NCBI RefSeq assembly: GCF_022760175.1
Contig: NZ_CP094326.1
Location: 186,001 to 250,000 of the forward strand
Direction of reading: 5' to 3'
Origin: Zhouia spongiae
GTDB lineage: Bacteria > Bacteroidota > Bacteroidia > Flavobacteriales > Flavobacteriaceae
Length of the DNA: 64,000 nt
Shown here: piece after piece, positions 7,864 through 17,700 of the stretch
How the letters are laid out: each line of letters starts with the position of its first letter
How positions within the stretch are numbered: the first letter of the stretch is position 1
Notes under the pieces: generated by a model
What the model was told of the DNA's origin: nothing
Seen by the model: the letters and a program-made list of their open reading frames with translations, nothing else
Databases searched by the model: none
Made by a program: the position numbers and the translations under genes

Positions 7864-8832
7864 CTAGATATATACCTCTAAAATTTTTGCGTTGTCTGCT
7901 TTTAGATTAACTTCAGCAATAGCAGCAGGAATTAAAACAGTTTGTCCTTTTTTAACGATTTCTTTAAAATCTCCCACGCTTATTTCCACCTCTCCGTCAA
8001 CACACATATATATAGTAAACGAATCTCTGTCTAGTTGATGCTCCAGTTCCCCTGACACATCTATATAACTGGTCGTAAAATACGGACAGCTAACCATATC
8101 GTTCGGAACGTTCTTCTCTTTGGTATAATGTACTTTAAAATCGGCCTTAGCTTCATAATCTATAGCATCTAAAGCCAACTCAGTATGCAATTCCCTGGTA
8201 TTTCCCTCTTTATCCCTACGGTTAAAATCATAAACCCGATATGTTACATCTGAAGTCTGTTGAATTTCGGCCAACAGGATTCCGGCTCCTATAGCATGTA
8301 TTTTACCTGTATTGATAAAGAATGTATCTCCTGTATCAACTTCCTCATAATTAAGCAATTCCAGCAAGGTGTTTTCTTCAAGATGTTTAACATACTCATC
8401 TTTTTCCACATCTTTATTAAACCCTACGATAAGTCTCGATCCGGGATCAGCCTGCATTACATGCCACATTTCGGTTTTTCCAAAAGAATTATGACGCTGT
8501 TGCGCCAATTTATCATTCGGGTGTAACTGAATTGACAGATCTTGTTTTGCATCTATGAATTTGATTAGTATCGGGAATTTTTTTCCGAAACGGTCCATCA
8601 CACTCCGCCCGAGTAAATCTGTTCCCATCATCTCAATAGCTTCCGTTAAGGTTTTACCTGCCATAGAACCATTACTGATTACAGACACATCTCCTTCTAC
8701 ATCGCTTAATTCCCAGCTTTCACCAATAAGATCACCTTCAGAATCTTTCTCTAAAACATCTTTTAACTTGGTCCCTCCCCATAGTCTTTCTTTAAAAATC
8801 GGGGTGAATTTTATAGGATATAACGTATTCAT
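7864..8832 (-). CDS. manA: Mannose-6-phosphate isomerase, class I
   Basis: 322-residue cupin-type phosphomannose isomerase, interconverting mannose-6-phosphate and fructose-6-phosphate in the cytosol. It starts with the family's LYPIKFTPIFKERLWGGTKL segment. The zinc site is indicated by QLHPND (about 101-106), the glutamate that follows (GKTEMWHV) and the distal IHAIGAG segment. The length fits the short form found in Bacteroidota and Firmicutes. It is the last gene of a minus-strand run idi-queD-peroxiredoxin-manA with gaps of a few bases or overlaps. Supplies mannose for surface polysaccharide or lets mannose enter glycolysis. Confidence 0.95.
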   Translation of the reverse strand: MNTLYPIKFTPIFKERLWGGTKLKDVLEKDSEGDLIGESWELSDVEGDVSVISNGSMAGKTLTEAIEMMGTDLLGRSVMDRFGKKFPILIKFIDAKQDLSIQLHPNDKLAQQRHNSFGKTEMWHVMQADPGSRLIVGFNKDVEKDEYVKHLEENTLLELLNYEEVDTGDTFFINTGKIHAIGAGILLAEIQQTSDVTYRVYDFNRRDKEGNTRELHTELALDAIDYEAKADFKVHYTKEKNVPNDMVSCPYFTTSYIDVSGELEHQLDRDSFTIYMCVDGEVEISVGDFKEIVKKGQTVLIPAAIAEVNLKADNAKILEVYI

Positions 8833-8839
8833 TATTAAA

Positions 8840-9292
8840 TCAATTACTTTTTATTGTTTTTAATACTTCTTTAATATGTCGTGAAGCCCTGTTGCTGACA
8901 AAACGGGTTAATAAAATCCCCTCTTTATCAAAAATAAATGTTTCCCTTCCCGGTATCAATCCAAACAAATGGTTCTTAACACCAAAAAGTCTGCTTACCT
9001 CTTTAGCAGGGTCTGATAATAATGTAAAAGGCAGCTGATACTTCCTGGCAAACCTTTCATGTTTGGCCACATTATCAGCGCTAATTCCGATTACTCGTAT
9101 ACCTGCATCTGTAAATTCTTCGTAATGGTCTCTAAAATAACAGGCCTGAGCAGTACAACCCGGCGTAAAATCTTTAGGATAAAAATATACAACAAATACC
9201 TTCTTACCCATGACCGAATTAATATCAAAATGATTCCCGTCCTGGTCTTCAAGGGTAAACAATGGTATTCTATCTCCAATATTAAGGCTCAT
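8840..9292 (-). CDS. Thiol peroxidase, PrxQ/BCP type
   Basis: 150-residue peroxiredoxin reducing hydroperoxides with thioredoxin as likely partner. The peroxidatic C46 in DFTPGCTAQAC is followed after four residues by the resolving C51, the signature of the PrxQ/BCP subfamily. Cytosolic, no signal. Its ATG overlaps the queD stop (TAATG, one base shared), and manA follows 7 bases after its own stop, so it is translated from an operon transcript. Confidence 0.94.
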   Translation of the reverse strand: MSLNIGDRIPLFTLEDQDGNHFDINSVMGKKVFVVYFYPKDFTPGCTAQACYFRDHYEEFTDAGIRVIGISADNVAKHERFARKYQLPFTLLSDPAKEVSRLFGVKNHLFGLIPGRETFIFDKEGILLTRFVSNRASRHIKEVLKTIKSN

Positions 9293-9702
9293 TATGCTCC
9301 TGTATAAGACACAAAATTTCGGGGTGTTTCGTATAAAACAACCTCCAGGTCCAATTCTGTTTTAATCCGCTTTCTCAGCTTATTCCAGATCACAACAACA
9401 ATATTTTCGGCGGTCGGGTTCAAGTCTTTAAACTCCGGACAATCCTTATTAAGGTTTTTATGATCGAACGCAGTAACGACCTCTTCTTCTATCAGGTCTT
9501 TCAGGTCCTTAATATCCATCACATATCCGGTTCTCTGATCTATTTCACCTGTAACACTCGTTATAAGTTCATAATTATGGCCATGAAAGTTCGGGTTGTT
9601 GCATTTTCCGAAAACACGTTCGTTTTTTTCAAAACTCCAGTCTTTCCTGTATAATCTGTGTGCGGCATTAAAATGGGCCCTCCTGCTTACTTTCACTCTC
9701 AT
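9292..9702 (-). CDS. queD: 6-carboxytetrahydropterin synthase (QueD/PTPS family)
   Basis: 136 residues of the 6-pyruvoyl-tetrahydropterin synthase family, acting early in 7-deazaguanine (queuosine) synthesis. Zinc ligands are H15 in FNAAHRL and the HGH pair at about 40-42. The cysteine of FGKCNNPNFHGHNY is the catalytic nucleophile position, and DHKNLN and the ETPRNF segment close the active site. It overlaps idi by four bases (ATGA) and the peroxiredoxin by one, so coupling is tight. A folate/biopterin role cannot be excluded from sequence alone. Confidence 0.9.
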   Translation of the reverse strand: MRVKVSRRAHFNAAHRLYRKDWSFEKNERVFGKCNNPNFHGHNYELITSVTGEIDQRTGYVMDIKDLKDLIEEEVVTAFDHKNLNKDCPEFKDLNPTAENIVVVIWNKLRKRIKTELDLEVVLYETPRNFVSYTGA

Positions 9703-10232
9703 TTTGAAGTGTTTTGCAATAAGTGTGTATAGAACTTATTAAAAATAATCTTAAACCATTCGGTATAAATTCCAGGATTCGCCAGGATATCATCTTTAAC
9801 ATCCTCCAGTGACATCCATTTCCAATCAGCAACTTCATCCGGAACAATACCAGGTTCTTCGTCATAATACCCGATCATTACATGGTCCAGTTCATGTTCT
9901 GTCAGCCCGTTGTCGAACGGAGCCTTGTATATAAATGAGAAGATTTCTTCAAGATTATCAACTTCAAACCCCATTTCTTCCATCAACCGTCTTTTACCGG
10001 CGGCGATATTACTTTCACCTTCTCGCTGGTGACTACAACAGGTATTTGTCCAAAGTCCGGGAGAATGATACTTGTGCAAGGCCCGTTGCTGCAACATGGT
10101 TTCTCCTTTCTTATTCATAATAAAAACGGAAAAAGCACGATGTAACAAAGCCTTTTTATGGGCCTCGATCTTCTCCATCGTACCTATCGGTTCATCATTC
10201 TCGTTTACTAAAATTACGTATTCCTTCTCCAT
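9699..10232 (-). CDS. idi: Isopentenyl-diphosphate delta-isomerase, type I
   Basis: 177-residue Nudix-fold isomerase, converting isopentenyl diphosphate to dimethylallyl diphosphate for isoprenoids such as menaquinone and carotenoids. The catalytic cysteine lies in WTNTCCSHQ (C65/C66) and the catalytic glutamate in LTEHELDHV (about E112-E114). The Nudix-like segment GKRRLMEEMGF is at about 79-89. First gene of the idi-queD-peroxiredoxin-manA run. CAAAGCTA at 10250-10257 is a minus-strand TAnnTTTG match upstream, without a -33 partner. Confidence 0.95.
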   Translation of the reverse strand: MEKEYVILVNENDEPIGTMEKIEAHKKALLHRAFSVFIMNKKGETMLQQRALHKYHSPGLWTNTCCSHQREGESNIAAGKRRLMEEMGFEVDNLEEIFSFIYKAPFDNGLTEHELDHVMIGYYDEEPGIVPDEVADWKWMSLEDVKDDILANPGIYTEWFKIIFNKFYTHLLQNTSK

Positions 10233-10337
10233 AGCTTAAAGATAGGAAACAAAGCTACAAAATAGCTTAATGCTTTCCTAAAACTGTTTGTACAGAGATT
10301 CGAAATGTATTTTAGGGCATAAGTCTGCTATAATTAT

Positions 10338-10345
10338 TAGTTTTG
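10338..10345 (+). promoter_or_regulatory. Candidate -7 promoter element of prfC
   Basis: TAGTTTTG fits TAnnTTTG, and transcription would start near 10352. This argues against translation from the upstream in-frame ATG at 10343 and for the ATG at 10463. Confidence 0.4.
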
Positions 10346-10462
10346 CAAACCAATCAAATACGACTCCCTTTTGAGGGGCTGTATTTTGAGCAGAAGCTAA
10401 AAAATAACTTTCGGTATTCCAGCCGAATATATAAAAGCTCACTTCATGAGCTCCATACAATT

Positions 10463-12052
10463 ATGAGTTTGATTAACGAGATTTCTAAAAGGCGGACCTT
10501 TGGGATCATTTCCCACCCGGATGCCGGTAAAACAACATTAACCGAAAAGCTTTTACTTTTTGGTGGTGCCATACAGGAAGCCGGAGCCGTAAAAAGTAAT
10601 AAAATAAAAAAAGGCGCTACAAGTGACTTTATGGAGATTGAACGTCAGCGCGGTATCTCTGTAGCTACTTCTGTATTGGCATTTAATTACAGGGATAAAA
10701 AAATAAATATCCTGGATACGCCGGGACACAAGGACTTTGCCGAAGATACTTTCCGTACGCTTACTGCAGTAGATAGTGTCATTGTAGTCATTGATGTAGC
10801 AAAAGGGGTCGAGGAACAAACCGAAAAACTTGTAGAAGTTTGTAGAATGCGAAACATCCCTATGATCGTTTTCATTAACAAACTTGACCGTGAAGGTAAA
10901 GATGCTTTCGACCTTCTGGATGAAGTAGAGCAAAGGCTGGGGCTTACTGTTACTCCTTTAAGCTTTCCTATTGGAATGGGATTCGATTTTAAAGGAATTT
11001 ATAATATCTGGGAAAAAAATATCAACCTCTTTACCGGAGAAAGCAAAACCAGTATAGAAGACACCATCGCTTTTGATAATGTTAACAATCCCGAATTAGA
11101 AGAACTTATTGGCGATAAAGCTGCAGAAACATTGAGGGAAGAACTGGAACTCGTTTATGAAGTATACCCTGAATTTGAAGCCGAGGCATATCAAAAAGGA
11201 GCAATACAACCTGTTTTCTTCGGTTCAGCCTTGAATAACTTCGGCGTTCGTGAATTATTAGATTGTTTTATCGATATCGCTCCTTCCCCGCGTCCGAAAA
11301 ATGCAGAAGAACGTGAAGTAAAACCCAACGAACCTGCATTTACCGGTTTTGTATTTAAGATTCATGCCAATATGGATCCGAAACACAGGGACAGGCTGGC
11401 ATTTATTAAAATAGTTTCGGGTACTTTCGAAAGGAACAAACCCTACCTCCATGTCAGGAACAATAAAAAACTAAAGTTTTCCAGTCCAAATGCTTTCTTT
11501 GCTGAGAAAAAAGAAATCGTGGATGTTTCTTATGCCGGAGATATTGTAGGCTTACACGATACGGGAAACTTTAAAATCGGAGACACCCTTACCGAAGGGG
11601 AAGTACTAAGCTTCAGAGGTATTCCAAGTTTCTCTCCTGAACACTTCAGGTATATCAATAATGCGGATCCCATGAAAGCAAAACAGCTCAATAAAGGGAT
11701 CGATCAGTTGATGGATGAAGGGGTTGCACAGCTATTTACTTTAGAATTGAATGGCCGAAAAGTAATCGGAACTGTAGGCGCTCTTCAATACGAGGTTATC
11801 CAGTATCGCCTGGAACATGAGTATGGGGCCAAATGTACTTACGAGAACTTTCCGGTACATAAAGCTTGCTGGGTAGAACCGGAAGATCCTAAAAATGAAG
11901 AGTTTTCTGAATTTAAAAGAGTTAAACAGAAGTTTTTAGCTAAAGACAAACAGGGGCAATTGGTATTCCTGGCAGACTCAGCTTTCTCAATCGAAATGAT
12001 GAAACAAAAATATCCTACGGTTAAACTACATTTCGTTTCTGAGTATAAATAA
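10463..12052 (+). CDS. prfC: Peptide chain release factor 3
   Basis: 529-residue translational GTPase that removes RF1/RF2 from the ribosome after peptide release. G1 SHPDAGKTTL, the switch region around RGISVATS, G3 DTPGHKDF and G4 NKLDRE are present, followed by domain II and the C-terminal RF3 domain. The frame is open upstream to 10343, but the start used here gives the canonical MSLINEISKRRTFGIISHPDAG N-terminus and the same length as Escherichia coli RF3. The 40 extra upstream residues have no family counterpart. Single-gene unit between convergent and divergent neighbours. Confidence 0.96.
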   Translation: MSLINEISKRRTFGIISHPDAGKTTLTEKLLLFGGAIQEAGAVKSNKIKKGATSDFMEIERQRGISVATSVLAFNYRDKKINILDTPGHKDFAEDTFRTLTAVDSVIVVIDVAKGVEEQTEKLVEVCRMRNIPMIVFINKLDREGKDAFDLLDEVEQRLGLTVTPLSFPIGMGFDFKGIYNIWEKNINLFTGESKTSIEDTIAFDNVNNPELEELIGDKAAETLREELELVYEVYPEFEAEAYQKGAIQPVFFGSALNNFGVRELLDCFIDIAPSPRPKNAEEREVKPNEPAFTGFVFKIHANMDPKHRDRLAFIKIVSGTFERNKPYLHVRNNKKLKFSSPNAFFAEKKEIVDVSYAGDIVGLHDTGNFKIGDTLTEGEVLSFRGIPSFSPEHFRYINNADPMKAKQLNKGIDQLMDEGVAQLFTLELNGRKVIGTVGALQYEVIQYRLEHEYGAKCTYENFPVHKACWVEPEDPKNEEFSEFKRVKQKFLAKDKQGQLVFLADSAFSIEMMKQKYPTVKLHFVSEYK

Positions 12053-12113
12053 ATGAGGGGTATTCTGCTTACCCAACCCCATGAACCATTCTTTATAGAG
12101 AAAACAATATAAA

Positions 12114-12146
12114 AAAGACATCCCGCCATTACAGCAGGATGTCTTT
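12114..12146. terminator. Terminator between prfC and the SusCD locus
   Basis: AAAGACATCC (12114-12123) pairs with GGATGTCTTT (12137-12146). On the minus strand a run of T follows, so it ends the SusC-SusD-thioredoxin transcript. On the plus strand it may also stop prfC, with a weaker T run. Confidence 0.8.
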
Positions 12147-12198
12147 AACTAACCCAAAACAATAATTAAAATTTACTTTTAGCCGATGCCCTCAAGGT

Positions 12199-13221
12199 TT
12201 ATATATTTAAATCGTTAAACAAGGCTATTAATTCATCGTCTGACGGTCTTGGGGCATTAGCAGACACAATGTTTCCGTCGGGATCAATTAAAATAAACCG
12301 GGGGATGCCCTTTACACCATAATTCTTTATAAAATCCAATCCATCTTTCTTATTATTAGCAAACAATTGTACACCGCTCAACTCTTTATCCTTTACCATC
12401 GTTTTCCATTTATCGTGATCTTCAACTTTGTCAACAGAGATACTTACAAATTCAATATTCTTCCCATGATATTTTTTCTCTATTGTTTTTAAGAAAGGGA
12501 TCTCTCTTTTACAAGGCCCACACCAGGTAGCCCAAATATCGAGATAAACGTACTTCCCTTTAAAATCAGCTAATGAAGTAGTCCCACCGTTAAAATTCTC
12601 ATAACCAATAAACTTTGGAGATGGGTTTCCTTTAACCAAGACATTCTTCATTAACAGCTTATGCTCATACCTGGAAGCCATGTACTTAATCATTTTTTCA
12701 ATATCAGCCGTTTGTTCCTTTATAAAGACGGAGTCAACGTTTTTAGTATCTAATAACAGTTCTTTAAAATCCTCGTATACATATATCATTTTCATATAGA
12801 AATCTTCCCGCTGTAGAGCAAAAAGCAAACTATCTTGCCCTACCCTTTCGCTTAACAAAAAACTTTGAGCCAGGTAATTATTCGGTTCTGCTCCGGTTCC
12901 TGAAAATTCAATAGATTCATCAAAGGTTTTTGTGTCTAATGTCAGTTTTAAATCGTACCCGTTTTTTAAATATATATTGGTGTTTTCCGTACCATCCAAT
13001 AAATAGTAAGTTCCGTCTTTAATTTTTACTGTATCTGAAAATGTGCCATCAGGGTTCACTGAAATTCTTTTTTTAAATCCTTTAGAACTAAAGATCTGCA
13101 AAGAATCAGAATTTTGGTTACTAATTACTCCCGAAAAGCTCATATAGTCTTTAGAAGATTCTTCCTTACATGAAATAAATGTCAGAAGGATAATGGCAAG
13201 CGTATAAATAAGATTTTTCAT
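12199..13221 (-). CDS. TlpA-like thiol-disulfide lipoprotein with DUF4369
   Basis: 340 residues from the ATG at 13219-13221, which starts directly on a lipoprotein signal (lipobox FISC, C18). The frame is open for 18 further codons upstream but those would bury the signal. Order: lipoprotein signal, DUF4369-like beta domain about 27-110, helical linker, thioredoxin/TlpA domain about 198-340 with WATWCGPCKRE (C234, C237) and the cis-proline segment GVKGIPRFILID. It should act in the periplasm as a disulfide reductase. It follows SusD by 66 bases on the same strand and takes the place where a degradative enzyme is usually found in a SusCD locus. Confidence 0.9.
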   Translation of the reverse strand: MKNLIYTLAIILLTFISCKEESSKDYMSFSGVISNQNSDSLQIFSSKGFKKRISVNPDGTFSDTVKIKDGTYYLLDGTENTNIYLKNGYDLKLTLDTKTFDESIEFSGTGAEPNNYLAQSFLLSERVGQDSLLFALQREDFYMKMIYVYEDFKELLLDTKNVDSVFIKEQTADIEKMIKYMASRYEHKLLMKNVLVKGNPSPKFIGYENFNGGTTSLADFKGKYVYLDIWATWCGPCKREIPFLKTIEKKYHGKNIEFVSISVDKVEDHDKWKTMVKDKELSGVQLFANNKKDGLDFIKNYGVKGIPRFILIDPDGNIVSANAPRPSDDELIALFNDLNI

Positions 13222-13287
13222 TGTTAAATTTTTATTTTTATTATTTAAGAAATTAAGGTGTTTGAATTTAATCACTTACAGCCCTGT

Positions 13288-14724
13288 CTATGGGTTTGGA
13301 ACTAAAAGTTCGTTTCCTAATAATGCTTCATTGGGAATTGGATAAATAAGCTTAGATGACGATGTTACCGATGGTTTTATACTAGATATATTAATATCTC
13401 CAAGCCTGTCATACCTTACCAAGTCAAACCATGTCTCTCCTGTTTCGTAATAAAGCTCCAACATTTTCTCATTTCTGATATCCTCTAACAAGGTTGCTTT
13501 ATCGGTCAATGATTTTGGAGCAATACCAGGCACCCTATTCCGGACCGTATTTAATGCATCCAATGCATCACTTAAAGATCCCCCATTTCGTCTTGCTTCA
13601 GCTTCCGCATAAATTAAATACACTTCAGGCATTCTCAAGATTTTTATCGCGTTGCCACTACCATCACTGGCATTTACAGCAAACGGATATTTCCGTATTA
13701 ATCCATTAGGGTTTGAATCATCGAGATAATACCCGAATGAAAACCTTGGATCATAACCAGAAGCATAATCATTACTTCCATTACCAACGATTCCGTCCTG
13801 TGCATCTGCCAGAGCGATGAATGAATCTGAAGGTGCCAAATCATTCAACGAAAATCTATGGGCCTGTGCTCCCTCACTTAGCATATTTACATAGGAAGCC
13901 AATAGCGTTTCTGGCCCCCAGCGATCGCTAAAAACAGTATTATAGGCAGATTCTAATACATAACCATCAGCATTATTGATAACAGCCATGGCATTAGTGG
14001 CTGCGTGATTATAATTCCCCATGTAAAGCTGTACTTTGGCTAAAAATGCCCTGGCCACTGTAGCTGTTACATAAAAATGTTCTCTTCCGCTTGACCCGTA
14101 TTCCGATGCAAACTGTAAGTCAGATAAAATTACGTCATAAGTCTCCGAAACGCTGTTTCTCGGATGTGCTGTATCGCTTTTTACAGGTTTTGTACTAATT
14201 ACAATACCTAAATCAGAATCCAGATCGTAAAATTCTCCAAATACTTTTAATAAATTAAAATGAGACAATGCCCTGAAAAAACGAGCTTCTGCCAGCAGTT
14301 CGTTTTTTCTGGCTTCACTAACATTGGCATCGCCTCTTCCCACCAATGCTATAAAGTAATTCGACAGGTTGATATTATAATACATGTCTGTATACAGCGA
14401 TTTAAGTATAGGTTCATCATTCAATACATTATTGGTACTAAAAGGGATGAAAGAAGAGTATCTGTCTGAAATCGGCTTTGCTTCAGTTCCCGCTAATGTT
14501 AATTCTACTACAATCCCAGCTCCCGACATACCACCAATTCCTTTACCATATGCCGCATTCCTTAAGCCGGAATTATAAATTCTATTCAAAACATTTTGAG
14601 CAGTTGTTTCATCTGTTATAACATTCTCTTCCAGCAAAATGTTGTTTGACTCTACATCTTCTATACTACAACTGCTTAAAACTAAAAAAGAAAAAACCGC
14701 TAATATTAATTTTATATTTTTCAT
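13288..14724 (-). CDS. SusD/RagB-family outer-membrane lipoprotein
   Basis: 478-residue surface lipoprotein (lipobox LSSC, C19) that would cap the adjacent SusC-like channel and bind the nutrient. SusD features: the TPR-like helical core (ELLAEARFFRALSHFNLLKVFGEFYDLD at about 140-165 in the typical form, quoted partly), a variable binding region about 200-340, and the C-terminal segment RMPEVYLIYAEAEAR...LNTVRNR...MLELYYETGETWFDLVRY. It follows the SusC gene by 11 bases. The ligand cannot be deduced from sequence. Confidence 0.94.
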   Translation of the reverse strand: MKNIKLILAVFSFLVLSSCSIEDVESNNILLEENVITDETTAQNVLNRIYNSGLRNAAYGKGIGGMSGAGIVVELTLAGTEAKPISDRYSSFIPFSTNNVLNDEPILKSLYTDMYYNINLSNYFIALVGRGDANVSEARKNELLAEARFFRALSHFNLLKVFGEFYDLDSDLGIVISTKPVKSDTAHPRNSVSETYDVILSDLQFASEYGSSGREHFYVTATVARAFLAKVQLYMGNYNHAATNAMAVINNADGYVLESAYNTVFSDRWGPETLLASYVNMLSEGAQAHRFSLNDLAPSDSFIALADAQDGIVGNGSNDYASGYDPRFSFGYYLDDSNPNGLIRKYPFAVNASDGSGNAIKILRMPEVYLIYAEAEARRNGGSLSDALDALNTVRNRVPGIAPKSLTDKATLLEDIRNEKMLELYYETGETWFDLVRYDRLGDINISSIKPSVTSSSKLIYPIPNEALLGNELLVPNP

Positions 14725-14735
14725 TTTCCTTCAAA

Positions 14736-17700
14736 TTAAAAGTTGAAATTAATTCCTAAAGACCACGCTTTTGAGTTTGGATATTGCAAACCGCTTAATT
14801 GATTTGGGCTTGCACTTCCGTTTCCATTCTCAGGATCCATTCCCATAAAATTTGTCCAGGTAAAAAGGTTAGAACCCGACACGAACACCGAAGCTCTTTT
14901 AATAAAAAGCATCCTGGCTATTTCCGGTGAGAGATTATAGGTAAGCTGAATATTTCTCAATCGGAGATAAGATCCGTCATACACGTTAGCCGTAGAAGTT
15001 TTCATATTTATATCAGATGATCCGCGATAGACCAATTGTGGTAATGTTGCTCCGGTATTTGTAGGCGACCATCTATGCTGAACATTATATCTTTGGATAG
15101 GATTGAAATTGGGGCTTCCATTAAGATATGTACCATCATTTACTCTTATTTCAGAACCATATGAAAAATTAAAATAGGCTGCCAGCTGAAAAGATTTATA
15201 ACTGATACTACTATTGAATCCTCCAAAAAAATCTGGTTGAGAACTCCCTATTATGCCATAGCTGTCTTCTATCGTTAACTCACCATCTCCATTCACATCC
15301 TTGTACCTGTAATCTCCCGGACCAACGGTTCCTATAGTGCTATATATACCTGTTGGAGAGTTTGTGTTTAGATCATCTATTTCATTTTGCGACTGATAAA
15401 TTCCTTCAACCACATATCCACGAATAAGATTGATTTCTTTACCCGTTTCATAAGGTGAGTTTACGTTTAAGCCAATTGCAGAAGTCAATCTGTCAATTTT
15501 ATTTATATTCTTCGAAATATTAACGCTTGCCCTCCACTGCAGGTTATCAAATTTCAGGATATCGCCTCCAAACTCTAATTCAAACCCTTTATTCGTAAGA
15601 TCTATAAAATTGCTGGTGAAGTTACTAAGCCCTGCTTCAAGAGGAATAGGTGTATTTACCAATGCCCCTGTAGTTTTTCTGTTGTACAAATCTATGCTTC
15701 CGCTAAACCGGTTTTTGAACAGTTTAAAATCTAAACCAATATTGACTTCATTAGTAGTTTCCCAACCAGCATTCTCATTAGCTAATTGATTCCCTAGTCC
15801 TATAGCTGTATTTCCATTATAAAATGCTTCTTCCCTGATACCGGCAGAAAAACCTTGCAGAAATACAAAATCGCCCAGGTTGGTGCTCCCTGTTTTTCCG
15901 ATACTTGCACGAAGACGTAATAAATTTATCGTTTCAGAATCTTCAAGAAATGTTTCTTTACTAATATTCCAGCTTGCCGCTAAGGAAGGGAAAAAAGCTT
16001 CTTTATTTCCGGGAGCAAACTTAGAAGACTTATCCATCCGCATGGTAGCTGTCATAAAATATTTGGAATCATAATTATATGACGCACGTGCTAAAAAAGA
16101 GTTCAGTCCTGATTCAACAGCAGTAGCATCAATACTCGTTAAATTCGCATTGGAAGCATTGGTCAGTACGTAGTCATCCGGAAAACCGGTTAAATCTGTA
16201 TAGCTTTTATCTATATTATTTCTCAACCACGAATACCCGATAAGTGCGTCTACCTGGTGTTTATCAAACTTGTTCGAATAATTGGCTGTAAGGTCAGTAG
16301 TTAGATTCGTGATAAGAGACTTGCTGTCAAATGCATAAGACTCAGAGGGTGTTAAGGTAAATCCATAGGCAGGCAACTCAATTCCTACCAGTGAATAAGG
16401 CGTATATTTATAGCTTTTAGTATACATATAAGACCCGTTAACACTGGCTTTAACACTAAAATTATCATTGATATTTGCTTTAAAATAATAGTTGCCGATA
16501 ACATTGTAAGCATTTGTAGTGTTGCTATGAAGAGTTGACTGCCCATAAGGATTAGCTGTTGTTCCTACGAGACCGGGGCCATATACCATAGGCATACGTG
16601 TAGGTTTTCCATTCTCATCAAAAACAGGAATATCTGGTCTGGCATGTAAAACAAAATCATAAAAATCATCATATGCCGTCCCTCTAAACCTATCAGAATA
16701 GCCTAAACTAATATTGATCCCCATGTCAAAAACCTTATTAAGTTTTGTGTCTAATCCAAATCTCAGACTATAATTATCAAATGTGTCATTTTTAACAATT
16801 CCCTCCTGGTCAGTATACCCTCCTGATACATAATAAGACGTTTTCTCACTCCCACCGGTTATAGAAAGATTGTAGTTTTTGCTGTAAGCAGGGTTTCTGT
16901 ATACCGCTTTATTCCAATCTGTATCGGCATTACCAAAAAAAGACTGTTTTAAACCGGCATATGTATTGTCGGGGTTTAAGTTGTACATATCCCTGTAATT
17001 ATTCAAAATTGTTGGTGACACCAATCCCTTATTAACTGCTTCAAAAGTATTTGCGAAATAAACATCCAGGTAATTTTTAAACTCATCAGTATTTAAATAG
17101 TCCTGAGTATTTATAGGTGTCGACAATGTAATTGAGGTCGATAAGTTGATATTAACCATATCATTCTTTTTGCCTTTTTTGGTATTCACTATGATAACAC
17201 CATTAGCCCCTCTGGATCCATAAATGGCTGTAGCCGCAGCATCCTTTAAAATGTCTATCGTTTCAATATCGTTCGGGTTTATTGACAACAAAGGATTTTG
17301 AACTTCTGTATAAACCGTTTTATCCGTATAGATTGTTGTAGGGTTTGTTTGTATAGGCACTCCGTCAATTACAAACAATGGATTATTGTCACTGCCTGAA
17401 AATGGTGAAGTATACCCCCTGATATTGATATCTACACCGGCACCCGGAGCGCCAGAAGTAGTTTTTATATTAACGCCCTTTGCCAATCCCGACAAAGACC
17501 GGTCAAAGCTGGTTACTCCAACAGTATTGTCCGCTAACTGCGTACTGTTTATTGTAGATACTGCGGAGGAAATCTCTTCTCTTTTTTTAGACCCATATCC
17601 AATAAGCACCACCTCGTCCAAAGAAGAAGTTCCGGGCTCCAGTTTAATATTAAACTTTGTATGGTCACCTACTTTTATTTCTACCGTTTTAAAACCTATG

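Noticed and set aside
10343-10462. Longer prfC start giving 40 extra residues
   Set aside because: A -7 promoter element overlaps that ATG and the extra residues match no family member.
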